A stretch of DNA of 37,711 nucleotides from Clostridiales bacterium (GTDB lineage: Bacteria; Bacillota; Clostridia; Christensenellales; Aristaeellaceae), in NCBI GenBank assembly GCA_012517815.1, contig JAAYUF010000114.1:1-37711 (forward strand). The letters run 5' to 3'. The notes below the pieces were generated by a model that did not search any database, was not told where the DNA came from, and worked only from the letters and a program-made list of their open reading frames with translations. Position numbers and translations under genes: made by a program. Numbering within the stretch: the first letter of the stretch is position 1; each line of letters begins with the position of its first letter. This document shows positions 17,714-27,059 of the stretch, piece after piece.

Positions 17714-17735
17714 TTGATTTTCGTTGATTTTCGTT
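17714..17735. repeat. 10-bp direct tandem repeat upstream of the GH3 gene
   Basis: TTGATTTTCG occurs twice back to back (17714-17723, 17724-17733), followed by TT. The 10-base spacing puts both copies on one helix face. It is AT-rich in a GC-rich surrounding and about 100 bases before the GH3 start. Confidence 0.5.
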
Positions 17736-17828
17736 CCCCCGCGCACAAGGAAAACGGCGTTCCGGGGGCGTATATCACTTCCAGAACGATGTACGGACAC
17801 GGCCGGTCGCAAGGGAAGGATGAACCGA

Positions 17829-19913
17829 ATGAACAGGGAAACCGCAAGAGAACGGGCGCACGCGCTTGTGGCTCACATGACCTTGGAGGAAAAGGCGTCG
17901 CAGCTGCGCTATCAGGCGCCCACCATCCCGCGGCTGGGCGTGCCGGCCTACAACTGGTGGAACGAGGCGCTGCACGGCGTCGCCCGCGCGGGCACCGCCA
18001 CGGTGTTTCCGCAGGCGATCGGCATGGCCGCCACCTTTGACGACACGCTGGTGGGCGCCGTCGCGGACGTGATTTCCACCGAGGCGCGCGCCAAGTACAA
18101 CATGCAGTCCGCCCACGGGGACCGCGATATTTACAAGGGGCTGACCATGTGGTCGCCCAATGTGAACCTGTTCCGCGACCCGCGCTGGGGCCGCGGGCAG
18201 GAAACCTACGGCGAGGACCCCTACCTGACGGCGCGCCTGGGCGTGGCGTTTGTGCGGGGCTTGCAGGGTTCGGGCGATACGCTCAAGGTGGCCGCGTGCG
18301 CCAAGCACTTTGCCGTGCACTCGGGGCCGGAGGCGATCCGCCACAGCTTCGACGCGGTGGTTTCCCAGAAGGATCTGCGGGAAACCTATCTGCCCGCCTT
18401 CCGCGCGCTGGTGCAGGAGGCGGGGGTGGAAAGCGTCATGGGCGCCTACAACCGCGTCAACGGCGAGCCCGCCTGCGGCAGCCGGACGCTGCTGAGGGAC
18501 ATCCTGCGCGGGGAGTGGGGGTTCGCGGGCCATATCGTCAGCGATTGCTGGGCGATCCGCGATTTCCACGAACACCACCATATCACCGATACCGCGCCCG
18601 AGAGCGCCGCCCTCGCGATGGAAAACGGGTGCGACCTCAACTGCGGCGACGTTTACCTGCAGCTCCTCGCGGCGTATCAGGAAGGCCGCGTTACGGAGGC
18701 GCAGATCACCACGGCGTGCGAACGGCTGATGACCACCCGCTACCTGCTGGGGTTGCTGGGCGGGGAAGGCTCCGCCTACGATGCGATTCCCTACGACGCG
18801 TGCGATACCGACGCGCACGCGGCGCTGGCGCAGACGGCCGCGGAAAAGTGCATGGTGCTGCTCCGTAACGACGGCGTGTTGCCGCTATCGGCCGACAAAC
18901 TCAGAACCGTGGGGGTGATCGGCCCCAACGCCAACAGCGTGGCTTGCCTGGAAGGCAACTACAATGGCACGTCGTCGCGCTACGTCACCTATCTGGAGGG
19001 CATCCGCGCCGCGTGCGAGGGGAAAGCCCGCGTGTACTACGCGCAGGGCTGCCACCTGTACAGGGATCGCACCAGCAACCTCGCCATGGCGGACGATCGG
19101 CTGGCGGAGGCCGTGGCCGTCGCGGAACAGTGCGACGTGAGCATCCTTTGCCTGGGCCTGGACGCGACGCTGGAGGGCGAAGAAGGCGATACCGGCAACG
19201 AGTATTCCTCCGGGGACAAGCGCGACCTGCGCCTGCCGCCCCCGCAGCAAAAACTGCTGGATGCCGCGCTGGCAACCGGCAAGCCGATTGTGGTGGTGCT
19301 GTCCGCCGGCAGCGCGCTGGCGGTGGATCAGGGCAACGCCCTGCTGCAGGCCTGGTACCCCGGACAGGCCGGCGGCACGGCGCTTGCGCGCATCCTGTTT
19401 GGGGAGGTATCCCCCGGCGGCCGCCTGCCGGTGACGTTCTACCGCGGCGTGGACGATCTGCCCGCGTTTGAGGAGTACGCCATGAAAAACCGCACCTACC
19501 GCTATTACGAAGGCGAAGCGCTCTATCCTTTCGGCTTTGGCTTGAGCTACGCACGTTTCACGTATTCGGACGCGCGCTATGCGGGCGGCGCGGTGAAGGT
19601 GACGGTGGAAAACACCGGCAACCGCGAGGCCGACGAGGTGGCGCAGGTGTATGTGAAGGATCACGATTCGCCCCTCGCGCCGCCCAACCACAGCCTTTGC
19701 GCCTTCCGACGCGTCACGCTGGGCGGGGGCGAGCGGGCGGAGCTCACCCTGCCCATCCGGGAGGAAGCCTTCGAAGCGACCGGAGAGGACGGCCGGCCGG
19801 TTCGCCACGGGGGAAGGTTTACCCTGTACGTGGGCGGCAGCCAGCCGGACGCGTGCAGCGTGGAACGCTTGGGCAGGAAGCCGCTGGAAATCGAGGTCGT
19901 CCGGCAGGGGTAA
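17829..19913 (+). CDS. Glycoside hydrolase family 3 (beta-xylosidase or beta-glucosidase type)
   Basis: GH3 enzymes release monosaccharides from the non-reducing end of beta-linked oligosaccharides by a retaining mechanism. The product has 694 residues. The N-terminal TIM-barrel starts MTLEEKASQL and includes YNWWNEALHGVARAG, PQAIGMAATFD, WGRGQETYGEDPYLT and KHFAVHSGPE. The nucleophile is D239 in IVSDCWAI. The alpha/beta sandwich follows, with the acid/base region ATLEGEEGDTGNEYSSGDK near 446-464, and a C-terminal fibronectin-like domain (KVTVENTGNREADEVAQVYV, then LCAFRRVTLGGGE). NWWNEALHG and SDCWAI resemble the beta-xylosidase branch, but substrate cannot be fixed. The start is ATG 17829 (AAGGATG at 17816-17822 as ribosome site); 17820 is an alternative. 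There is no signal peptide, so it acts inside the cell on imported oligosaccharides. Confidence 0.92.
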   Translation: MNRETARERAHALVAHMTLEEKASQLRYQAPTIPRLGVPAYNWWNEALHGVARAGTATVFPQAIGMAATFDDTLVGAVADVISTEARAKYNMQSAHGDRDIYKGLTMWSPNVNLFRDPRWGRGQETYGEDPYLTARLGVAFVRGLQGSGDTLKVAACAKHFAVHSGPEAIRHSFDAVVSQKDLRETYLPAFRALVQEAGVESVMGAYNRVNGEPACGSRTLLRDILRGEWGFAGHIVSDCWAIRDFHEHHHITDTAPESAALAMENGCDLNCGDVYLQLLAAYQEGRVTEAQITTACERLMTTRYLLGLLGGEGSAYDAIPYDACDTDAHAALAQTAAEKCMVLLRNDGVLPLSADKLRTVGVIGPNANSVACLEGNYNGTSSRYVTYLEGIRAACEGKARVYYAQGCHLYRDRTSNLAMADDRLAEAVAVAEQCDVSILCLGLDATLEGEEGDTGNEYSSGDKRDLRLPPPQQKLLDAALATGKPIVVVLSAGSALAVDQGNALLQAWYPGQAGGTALARILFGEVSPGGRLPVTFYRGVDDLPAFEEYAMKNRTYRYYEGEALYPFGFGLSYARFTYSDARYAGGAVKVTVENTGNREADEVAQVYVKDHDSPLAPPNHSLCAFRRVTLGGGERAELTLPIREEAFEATGEDGRPVRHGGRFTLYVGGSQPDACSVERLGRKPLEIEVVRQG

Positions 19914-20010
19914 CGCCTGCCCATCCGGGGGGAAGCCATCGAGGCGACCGCGCAAGACGGCCGGCCGCGCAGCGCGGGCTTGCCGGCGACCTGCGGCGTG
20001 AAAACGGAAA

Positions 20011-20056
20011 AAAGGGACGGGGAAGGCGTTCACGGCAACGCTTTCCCCGTCCCTTT
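20011..20056 (-). terminator. Strong Rho-independent terminator of the c-di-GMP gene
   Basis: A 20-bp stem (20011-20030 with 20037-20056, one G-U) closes a CACGGC loop. On the minus strand the 3' arm runs straight into TTTTTT. It lies about 90 bases after the stop at 20147. On the plus strand the tail is TTTCGGGG, so it may also weakly end the GH3 transcript. Confidence 0.9.
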
Positions 20057-20146
20057 CGGGGAGGAACCGCGGCGGCGGCGGTCAAGGAGCAAGCTTAGCG
20101 TCTCGGCCGGTCGCGGGGAAGGAGCCGTTGCCCGCCCGGTTCGCGG

Positions 20147-23100
20147 TTACTCGCTCTCGCGCACGGAGCAGCAGCGGTTCTTGCCCAGATGCTTGGCCTT
20201 GTACAGCGCGCGATCGGCCGCCGTGTACAGGTCCTGAAAGGTCTGCCCGTCCTGCGGGAAGCAGGCGAAACCGATGGAGACGCTCACGGTGCATTCCGAC
20301 ATTTCGGCGTCGCTGAGCATCCCGATGGCCGTGAGCAGTTCCTGACCCTTTTCGCGGGCGATTACCTCGGTGGCGTTGCGCAGCAGCGCCACAAACTCGT
20401 CCCCGCCCAGCCGGCCGACGATGTCGGACTGGCGCAGGCGGCTGCGCACCGCGCCGGCCACGTCGCGCAGGAGCTCGTCCCCCGCGTTGTGGCCGTACAG
20501 ATCGTTGACGCTCTTGAAGTTGTCCACGTCAAACAGCATCAGGCAGCAGGGCTCGCCGCCCTCCTGCAGGCAGCGCCGCACGCGCTCCTCGGCCGTGTCG
20601 CGGTTGAGCAGCTGCGTCAGACCGTCGATACAGGCCTTGCGCTCCAGTTGCTTGCGGTCTTCGATCACCTTCACGTAGCCGATGCCGCTCACGGTGTTGC
20701 GCGAATCGCCCGCGGACAGGTGCACGCTCATCTCCAGCCAGATCCACTCGCCCCGGCGGTTAAGCGCGCGAAACGGGATGGTGAACTCTCGCCGCCCGGC
20801 CCGGTAGAGGGACAGCAGCGTCTGCGCGTCCAGCGCCTCCACGAGGGCGGCGTGCTCGTCCGGGTGCACGCGCTCCCCCGGCAGGCCGGGGGTCAGGTAC
20901 TCCAGATAGGGGTGGAACCCGGACCGCCGGACATCCTCGCAGCTGAGCAGCCGCGGCGCCATCTCCGGCAGGTCGAAGGCGAACACGAACAGGCTGACGC
21001 TGTTGACCGCGCGGCGGAACACCTTCGCCTGGCCCAGCTGCTCCTCCCTGTGCTTTTCCTCCTGAATATCCACCACGCGGCCGATCATGCGGTAGAGCAT
21101 GCCGCGCTCGTCCATCAGGCTTCGGTAGTAGGCACGGTACCAGCGGTGGTCGCCTGTGCCGTAAAAATCCGCGAGGAACTCGTGGCTGCCCGGCGATTGG
21201 GTGCGCAGGGCGCGCCGCAGGCTGCTGACGAAGGCCGGGATGTGGTCGCCGTGGATGACGGGGCTGTGGCGGACGCTCTTGGTATAGGCGGGCACCACCC
21301 GATCCTCGCGCTGGCCGGTGGGCATGCGCAGGGTATAGTACATCACGTCCTTCTCCAGATCGTAATCGAAAAAGATCTGGCGTGAATCCTCCATTGTCAG
21401 GCGGTACAGCTCGCTTTGCCGGTTGTAGGCGCGCTCCATCTCCATTTGCTTGCTCACGTCCACCAGCACCGCGTAGCACAGCGGAGGCAGGCTGGTCTGC
21501 GGCGCGATGGAGTAATAGGTGCGAAGCCAGAACGCGGAGCCGTCCTCCCGCAGAACGTGGGCGACGTCGCCCAGGTTGACGCCCTGCGCGTCCACGGCCT
21601 GTAAGCCCTGGCCCGCTTCGTCCGTGCCGAGATGGAAGCGGTTGAGCCTGATCAGCTCAATGAAGCGGGCGGGCCGTCCGGCTTCCAGCCCGAACATGTG
21701 GTAAGCCCGGCTGTTGATGTACTGCGCCTGCGGCGTGGAGCCGAACTCGAAAAGCGTTACCCCCACCGGCAGGCTTTCAAGCAGGTGCTGGAGCATATCG
21801 GTGGTGCGCTCCAGCGTGGCGCGCGTGTTTTCCAGCCGGCGTTCCTGCTCGCGCTGCTCGGTGGTATCCAGCAGCACCAGCTGCACCATCGGGCGACCGT
21901 CGCTCATGTGGCTCATGGCGGCGCTGCCCCTGAGGCTGCCGCGCTCTCCGCTGGGCCTCACCACGGTGACGTTGATGTTTTCGACCGTGTTCTCATCCCG
22001 GCAGCGGCGCAGCGCGGCAAGAAAGCCGTCCCGTTCCTCGGGAAGGATCAGCGAGAACAGCTCCCGGTCGGCCACGGCGTCAAAGGCGTCCTTGGTTTCA
22101 AAGCCGAACAGCTCCCAGCACGCGCGGTTGAAGAAGATCGGCTGCGGCGGGTCGTGCAGGTCCAGCTGCAGGATGCAGCAGGGCAGCGTCCAGTACAGGT
22201 GGCTGAGCATGGACAGCCGCCGCTCGTTCTGCTCGCGCTGGTTATCCAGCTGCAGCTGGATGCGGTGCTCGTGGTCCACATCGTTGACGGTGGCCAGAAT
22301 CGTGCTGATGCGTTCCTGCGGATCCTGCTGGATGGCGATGCACAGCTTGCACCAGCGCAACTCCCCGTTGGTCAGCGTCAGCCGAAGGAGGCGGCAGGCG
22401 TTGTGGCTGTACTGCAGGTTTGCCAGGAATGCCCTGAGCGCCGGCATATCCTCCGGCGCGGCGATGTCGCCCGGTATGTCCCCGGAGAGCAGCGCCCGGC
22501 AGGAAACGGCGCTCAGCCGGTATTTCTGGGCCAGGGCGTTGCCCTCGGCGTGGTCGGCGTCCGAGTTCCAGGCCAGCAGGGCGGTCTGCGTCTGCTCCAG
22601 AATCACGCGGTAGCGCTCCTGCTCCTGCTGTTTGGCCTGCAATACCGAAAGATCGGCGCGCATCCGCTCGGTCTGCTTTTGCTCGTCGATGTCCCTGCCG
22701 CAGCACAGGGCGCGGAACTTGCCGGTGGGATCGTCCATCGGGTGCAGGGTCAGGCGCGCCCAGTGGTAGGGCTCCGACTCCGCGCGGATGCGCAGCTCAA
22801 AGGAGAGGGAGCGCCGCCCCTCGCCGTGGAAAGCCGCCTCGAGGGTTTCGCGCGAGCACATGTGGCTGAACGCCGCCTGATCCTCCGGGTGGACGCGCTT
22901 TTCCACCATGTGGCGCAAAATCTGTTCCAGGCCTACGGTGCGCGTGCTGTAGCCGCCGCTGGGGCTGTTGAAGCTGAACACGGTGGCGAGGTTGTCGGTA
23001 TAGTTCATTTCCACCACTTCGCTGTACGCGTCCAGCATGGCCGCGCCGTACTGGTACAGCAGGAAATTGCGCTCCAGCTCCTTCTGGCGCGTGATGTCCG

Positions 23101-25165
23101 CCAGGGCGAAATAGAAAAGCTCCTGCTTGCTGACGCTGCCCAGATGCCGCACCTTGATATCCAGCCACATGATGTGCCCGTCCTCATGCGGCCAGCAAAG
23201 CTGCGCCTGTTCCACGGCGTGGGTTTTCACGGCGCGGTCGCAGGCGTTGAGCAGTTTGCCGCGGTCGGCGGGCTCCAGCTTGTCCGCGGTGTTGCGGCTT
23301 TCATGCAGCATCCGCTGCGGCGAGGTGCCCATCAGCTCGAAATAGCTTTCGTTAACCCGGAGCACCTCCAGCGCGTCGCCGGTTTTTTCGTACAGGCCGA
23401 TCGCGCCGATCATGCCGCTGAACAGCAGCGAGATCTGCTGGTTGCTCTCCCAGAGGGACTGAAAGTCGAAATCGCTCAGCAACCGCTCGCGGTCGCTGTT
23501 GTAGGGCTTGCGCATGGATTCGGGATTGCGCAGCAGCGCGCTGAAAGCCTCCTCCGGCATCGGGCGAGAGTAGAAGTAGCCCTGCACCTCGTCGCAGCCG
23601 ATGGAGCGCAGGAAGTCGATCTGTGGCTGCGTTTCCACGCCTTCGGCGATCACCACGATCTCCAGCCACTTCGCCATGCGCACGATGCTGGCCATTACGT
23701 TGGCGGCGCGGCCGTTGTTTTCCATCCCGGCGAGGAAGCGCATGTCCACCTTGAGGATGTCCACGGTGAGGTCCTTGAGCATGCTCAGCGACGAGTACCC
23801 GCTGCCAAAATCGTCCATCATGATTTCAAAGCCGTATTCCCGGAGGGTCTTCACGGCGCTGAGCAGCTGTTCGGGATTGTCGGTGTAGGCGCTTTCGGTG
23901 ATTTCCAGCTTGAGCATCGCGGGCTCCAGCCCGTAGCGGTTCACTAGCCCGATGATATCCTCGCAGAGGTGATCGTTGTACAGGTTGAGCCGCGATACGT
24001 TGACCGAGACCGGGAGGGGGGCGATGCCCTCGTCGCGCAGGCGGCGCTGGTAACGGCAGACGCTTTCCCACAGGTAGTAGTCCAGCCGGGTGATGAAGCC
24101 GTTGCGCTCAAACAGGGGGATGAAATCCTTCGGGGGGACGATCCCGCGGGTGGGGTGGTTCCAGCGCACCAACGCCTCCGCGCTGATGGGCTCGCCGGTG
24201 GTGATGCTGTAGATGGGCTGCAGGTAGAAGCAGAACTGCCCTTCCTGCAGCGCGGTGTTCATTTCACTGCCGATGCGCTGTTCCATCATCAGCTGATCGC
24301 GCATGGCGCTGTCGTAGAAGGCGATGCGGTCGTGATACTTGCCCTTGACGGTCTTAAGCGCCATGGTGGCGCGATCGCACATCTGATCCACGCTCAGGCG
24401 GATGTTTTCCACGTTGTATACGCCGGCGTACAGCACCGCGCGAAGCCCGATGTTCAGCTCGTCCAGCCGACGGCAGACGGTGTCCACCAGGGCTTGGGGC
24501 TCAAACAGGCGCATCGGGTAGCACAGCGCGAAATGGTCGCTTTCCAGGCGCGCGTAAGTGCCCACGCCGCGCAGCATGTCGTCCAGACAGGCGGCGATGG
24601 CCCGCAGCACGCGGTCCCCGGTGACGGTGCCCAGCAGGTCGTTGATTACCTTGAAGTGCTCCACGTCCCACACCTGAAGCTGATACGGATCCTCGGGCTT
24701 TTTGCGGAGCATCCGCGCGGTGCGCTTGTCGAAGGTGTGGCGGTTGAAGATGCCGGTCAGGGGGTCGCGTTCCAGCGCGCGGCGGAGGGAGGCGTTTTCA
24801 CGCAGGCGGATCAGGTTGCGGACGCGGTTGAGCAGAACCCCCGCTTCCGTAAAGCGCTCGGCAATATCGGACGCGTCCAGCGCCAGCGCGCGCTGCGCGC
24901 CGTCCGCCGCGTCGGGTTCGGGCACCGCGACCACCGGGATCGGGTGCAGGTTGGGATTGGCGCGCCGCGCGCTCAGAAAATCGAACGCGCCCGGCGCGCC
25001 CAGCGACAGGAGCACGCATTCGGTTTCGTCGGCGGTCTGGGCCAGCGCTTCCAGCGCGCCGGGGCCTTCCGCCGTTTCCGCAATGGCGTAATGCTCGGCG
25101 AGCGCGGCTTTCCACGCGGCGCGCAGCGCGTCGTCTTCAGAAACGAGCATGATCCTTCGGCTCAT
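20147..25165 (-). CDS. Multi-PAS c-di-GMP protein: degenerate REC-GGDEF, EAL, ~7 PAS, GGDEF
   Basis: The 1672-residue protein has in order: a receiver-like domain (1-118) that keeps the SEDD pocket but has serine (S54) in place of the phosphoryl aspartate; a degenerate GGDEF (about 125-290; motif ESDHF); an intact EAL phosphodiesterase (about 300-545) with E330 (EAL), N389, E421, D451-D452 (DDFG), K472, E508 and Q528; about seven PAS segments (about 560-1500), each ending in a PAC-like D-x-x-x-x-K/R-x-x-E; and a C-terminal GGDEF cyclase (GGDEF at 1587-1591, inhibitory RxxD at 1578-1581). It can plausibly both make and break cyclic di-GMP in response to PAS-sensed signals. There is no transmembrane segment, so it is cytoplasmic. 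The ATG at 25165 has GGAGG at 25177-25173; a longer open frame crosses the promoter. It is monocistronic. Confidence 0.93.
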   Translation of the reverse strand: MSRRIMLVSEDDALRAAWKAALAEHYAIAETAEGPGALEALAQTADETECVLLSLGAPGAFDFLSARRANPNLHPIPVVAVPEPDAADGAQRALALDASDIAERFTEAGVLLNRVRNLIRLRENASLRRALERDPLTGIFNRHTFDKRTARMLRKKPEDPYQLQVWDVEHFKVINDLLGTVTGDRVLRAIAACLDDMLRGVGTYARLESDHFALCYPMRLFEPQALVDTVCRRLDELNIGLRAVLYAGVYNVENIRLSVDQMCDRATMALKTVKGKYHDRIAFYDSAMRDQLMMEQRIGSEMNTALQEGQFCFYLQPIYSITTGEPISAEALVRWNHPTRGIVPPKDFIPLFERNGFITRLDYYLWESVCRYQRRLRDEGIAPLPVSVNVSRLNLYNDHLCEDIIGLVNRYGLEPAMLKLEITESAYTDNPEQLLSAVKTLREYGFEIMMDDFGSGYSSLSMLKDLTVDILKVDMRFLAGMENNGRAANVMASIVRMAKWLEIVVIAEGVETQPQIDFLRSIGCDEVQGYFYSRPMPEEAFSALLRNPESMRKPYNSDRERLLSDFDFQSLWESNQQISLLFSGMIGAIGLYEKTGDALEVLRVNESYFELMGTSPQRMLHESRNTADKLEPADRGKLLNACDRAVKTHAVEQAQLCWPHEDGHIMWLDIKVRHLGSVSKQELFYFALADITRQKELERNFLLYQYGAAMLDAYSEVVEMNYTDNLATVFSFNSPSGGYSTRTVGLEQILRHMVEKRVHPEDQAAFSHMCSRETLEAAFHGEGRRSLSFELRIRAESEPYHWARLTLHPMDDPTGKFRALCCGRDIDEQKQTERMRADLSVLQAKQQEQERYRVILEQTQTALLAWNSDADHAEGNALAQKYRLSAVSCRALLSGDIPGDIAAPEDMPALRAFLANLQYSHNACRLLRLTLTNGELRWCKLCIAIQQDPQERISTILATVNDVDHEHRIQLQLDNQREQNERRLSMLSHLYWTLPCCILQLDLHDPPQPIFFNRACWELFGFETKDAFDAVADRELFSLILPEERDGFLAALRRCRDENTVENINVTVVRPSGERGSLRGSAAMSHMSDGRPMVQLVLLDTTEQREQERRLENTRATLERTTDMLQHLLESLPVGVTLFEFGSTPQAQYINSRAYHMFGLEAGRPARFIELIRLNRFHLGTDEAGQGLQAVDAQGVNLGDVAHVLREDGSAFWLRTYYSIAPQTSLPPLCYAVLVDVSKQMEMERAYNRQSELYRLTMEDSRQIFFDYDLEKDVMYYTLRMPTGQREDRVVPAYTKSVRHSPVIHGDHIPAFVSSLRRALRTQSPGSHEFLADFYGTGDHRWYRAYYRSLMDERGMLYRMIGRVVDIQEEKHREEQLGQAKVFRRAVNSVSLFVFAFDLPEMAPRLLSCEDVRRSGFHPYLEYLTPGLPGERVHPDEHAALVEALDAQTLLSLYRAGRREFTIPFRALNRRGEWIWLEMSVHLSAGDSRNTVSGIGYVKVIEDRKQLERKACIDGLTQLLNRDTAEERVRRCLQEGGEPCCLMLFDVDNFKSVNDLYGHNAGDELLRDVAGAVRSRLRQSDIVGRLGGDEFVALLRNATEVIAREKGQELLTAIGMLSDAEMSECTVSVSIGFACFPQDGQTFQDLYTAADRALYKAKHLGKNRCCSVRESE

Positions 25166-25211
25166 CCGGGAACCTCCGCTGAGAGAAACAGTTACATGCA
25201 ACACGAATAAT

Positions 25212-25230
25212 CTCGCACAACGTGTGAGAG
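25212..25230. promoter_or_regulatory. Imperfect palindrome in the leader of the c-di-GMP gene
   Basis: CTCGCACA-ACG-TGTGAGAG is an inverted repeat with one mismatched pair. It lies just after the predicted transcription start (about 25235, minus strand), so it could be a repressor site or a 5' RNA hairpin. Confidence 0.4.
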
Positions 25231-25241
25231 CGAATGTAAAC

Positions 25242-25270
25242 AGTATACACGCAATGTCCGTATTTGACAA
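25242..25270 (-). promoter_or_regulatory. Promoter of the c-di-GMP gene
   Basis: Minus strand TTGTCA (25270-25265), a 17-base spacer and TATACT (25247-25242). Five of six matches in each box. The leader to the ATG at 25165 is about 70 bases. The spacer from here to 25534 holds no recognisable gene. Confidence 0.85.
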
Positions 25271-25534
25271 GCGAGGTTTTCCGGTTACAGCGTCCGTAAA
25301 CCATGTAACAAAAGCGTTTCGGCAATCGCGCGGATTAAAACCCTCCGCGGCGGGCGCTCTGGAAATTTGCGGACAACTCAGGGATATCACCCGGACGGCC
25401 GATCGGCCCGACTCGGTTTCCGAGAGGGCACTCAGGGCGCACATTTCGGGAACCTGGGAATCATGTAACCCGGGCCCGGCGGCACGCCGAAACGGACCCC
25501 CGCACGCGTCCCCGCGGGGCCGCGCATGCGAAAG

Positions 25535-25568
25535 CGCCCGGCTTTCACGGCGCGGTGAAAGCCGGGCG
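25535..25568 (-). terminator. Terminator of the two-component operon
   Basis: CGCCCGGCTTTCAC (25535-25548) and GTGAAAGCCGGGCG (25555-25568) form a perfect 14-bp stem with a six-base loop. It begins 21 bases after the kinase stop. On the minus strand CTTTCG follows, so the T-run is short. Confidence 0.72.
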
Positions 25569-25589
25569 TGGCCGAAGCGCACACAGGGG

Positions 25590-27059
25590 TCAGGCCTGAC
25601 CGCCGCCCCCGGCGGCCGGCCACGAAAAGTGGAACGTCGCGCCGTGGCCCGGCTCGCTGGTCACGGTGATGTCCACGCCGTGCCGCAGGGCGATTTGCCT
25701 TGCGATGGCCAGCCCAAGCCCGCTGCCCTGCCCATTGCCCTCGGTGTGTGCCTTATGGAAACGGTCGAAAATCAGCGGCAGTTCCTCCGGCGGGATGCCG
25801 GGGCCTTCGTCCTGCACGGTGGCGCCTTCCGGCGTGAGGGTCACGGTGACGGCGCTCTTTTCCGGCGAGAACTTGACGGCGTTGTCCAGCACAATCAGGA
25901 ACATCTGGCGCAGACGGCCGTAGTCCCCCTCGAAGGGGATGGGTTCCGGCGAAAACTCCCGCCGCAGGGCGATCTCCTTGGCGCGGGCCAGCTGCCCGGC
26001 GCCGTAGAGCGCGTCCGCCAGCATATCGGCAAGGTTCAGCGGGCCGCGCTCGATGGGGAAATCCGTGTTTTGCAGGCGGGCCAGGTCCATCAGATCGTTC
26101 ACCAGGCGCTGCAGGTTCACGGTTTCCCAAAGCATCCGGCGGTGGTATTCGTCCACGCGCTCCGGTTCCCGCACCACGCCGTCGCACAGGGCCTCCAGCG
26201 AGCCGCGCAGCACCGTGACCGGCGTGCGAAGCTCGTGGGAAACGTTGGCCAGAAAATCCCGCCGGAGCTGCTCCTGCCGCTCGTCCGCCTGCCGGGACAA
26301 GAGCAGCCGCACGCTCAGCTCGTCGATCGCCTGCGCCAGCTTGCCGATCTCGTCGCGTCGGGCAACGCCGGTTTTGGCGGCGTACTCCCCGTCCGCCAGC
26401 CGCAGGGCCGTCGCCTTCATCCGGTTGAGCGGGTTGGCAAACGCGTAGGAGAGCAGCACGGCCAGCAACACCGCCACGCCCAGCGCCGCCGCGCCGCTGT
26501 AGAGCAGCACGCGCACCCCGGCCGCCGCCGCGTCCTGGATGCCGGAAACCGCGTCGTGCAGGAGCAGCGCGCCCGCGACCGTGTCCCCGCGATAGATCGG
26601 CGCGCCGACCGTGAGCGTGGGCGCGCCCACCAGCTCGCTGAAACCCTCGCTGAAGGGCGTCTGGCCTTGGAAAACAGCCTGTACCAGCGTTTCGGCGTCG
26701 GCCGGGAGATCCGAATACGTCAGCGCGCGGCCCTGCATGTGCCCGGCCGATAGAAATTCCAGTTGCTCGTCCAGCACCCACACGTCGGTTTCCACAAGGC
26801 TGAGCATCCGCACATACGCGCCGTAGCCATTACCGGCGCCCGTGCCCTGCCCGCCGGCCATCCGGTCCGCGCCGTTTTCGTCCAACACCCCGGAGAGGGT
26901 TTCGGCCAGCGCCGTGGCCCGGCGGAGCATATCCGCTTTTTTGGCCTCGACCGTCTGCCGGGTGAACAGCGTGCCAAACAACAGCCCGCTGACCAGCGCG
27001 AACGCCGCCAGCGCCACGGCAAAATAGGCCAGCAGCCTAAGCGCGATCCGGTTTTTCAT
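25590..27059 (-). CDS. Membrane sensor histidine kinase
   Basis: The product has 489 residues. A first membrane helix (about 8-31) and a second (about 183-205) enclose an extracytoplasmic sensor of about 150 residues with a glycine-rich patch (GGQGTGAGNGYG). A HAMP domain follows (NPLNRMKATALRLADGEY), then HisKA with the phosphoacceptor H275 in FLANVSHELRTPV. The catalytic domain has an N box (VLDNAVKFSP), G1 (DEGPGIP), F box (FDRFHKA) and G2 (GSGLGL). All catalytic motifs are intact. It overlaps the response regulator gene by 23 bases, giving translational coupling and a one-to-one pair. The signal is unknown; the divergent redox genes at 27899 onwards are candidate targets. Confidence 0.94.
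   Translation of the reverse strand: MKNRIALRLLAYFAVALAAFALVSGLLFGTLFTRQTVEAKKADMLRRATALAETLSGVLDENGADRMAGGQGTGAGNGYGAYVRMLSLVETDVWVLDEQLEFLSAGHMQGRALTYSDLPADAETLVQAVFQGQTPFSEGFSELVGAPTLTVGAPIYRGDTVAGALLLHDAVSGIQDAAAAGVRVLLYSGAAALGVAVLLAVLLSYAFANPLNRMKATALRLADGEYAAKTGVARRDEIGKLAQAIDELSVRLLLSRQADERQEQLRRDFLANVSHELRTPVTVLRGSLEALCDGVVREPERVDEYHRRMLWETVNLQRLVNDLMDLARLQNTDFPIERGPLNLADMLADALYGAGQLARAKEIALRREFSPEPIPFEGDYGRLRQMFLIVLDNAVKFSPEKSAVTVTLTPEGATVQDEGPGIPPEELPLIFDRFHKAHTEGNGQGSGLGLAIARQIALRHGVDITVTSEPGHGATFHFSWPAAGGGGQA

Larger units (their letters stand above)
17111..17828. other. Intergenic region, 718 bases, no gene recognised
   Basis: No coding sequence is supported. Open frames on both strands have no ribosome site and no family-like content. 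It contains the strong GC hairpin at 17261-17294 and the TTGATTTTCG direct repeat at 17714-17735. A promoter for the GH3 gene must lie in the last 150 bases, but I find no confident -35/-10 pair. Confidence 0.55.

Noticed and set aside
21632..23947. A 771-codon open frame on the plus strand opposite the PAS region of the c-di-GMP gene
   Set aside because: Shadow of the real gene; no ribosome site or family-like motif.
25166..25235. c-di-GMP riboswitch in the leader of the GGDEF/EAL gene
   Set aside because: The leader is about 70 bases, too short for a GEMM aptamer with an expression platform, and the conserved GEMM bases are not seen.
25166..25582. 139-codon N-terminal extension of the c-di-GMP protein
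   Set aside because: It would run through the promoter at 25242-25270; the ATG at 25165 has a good ribosome site and begins a receiver-like domain.
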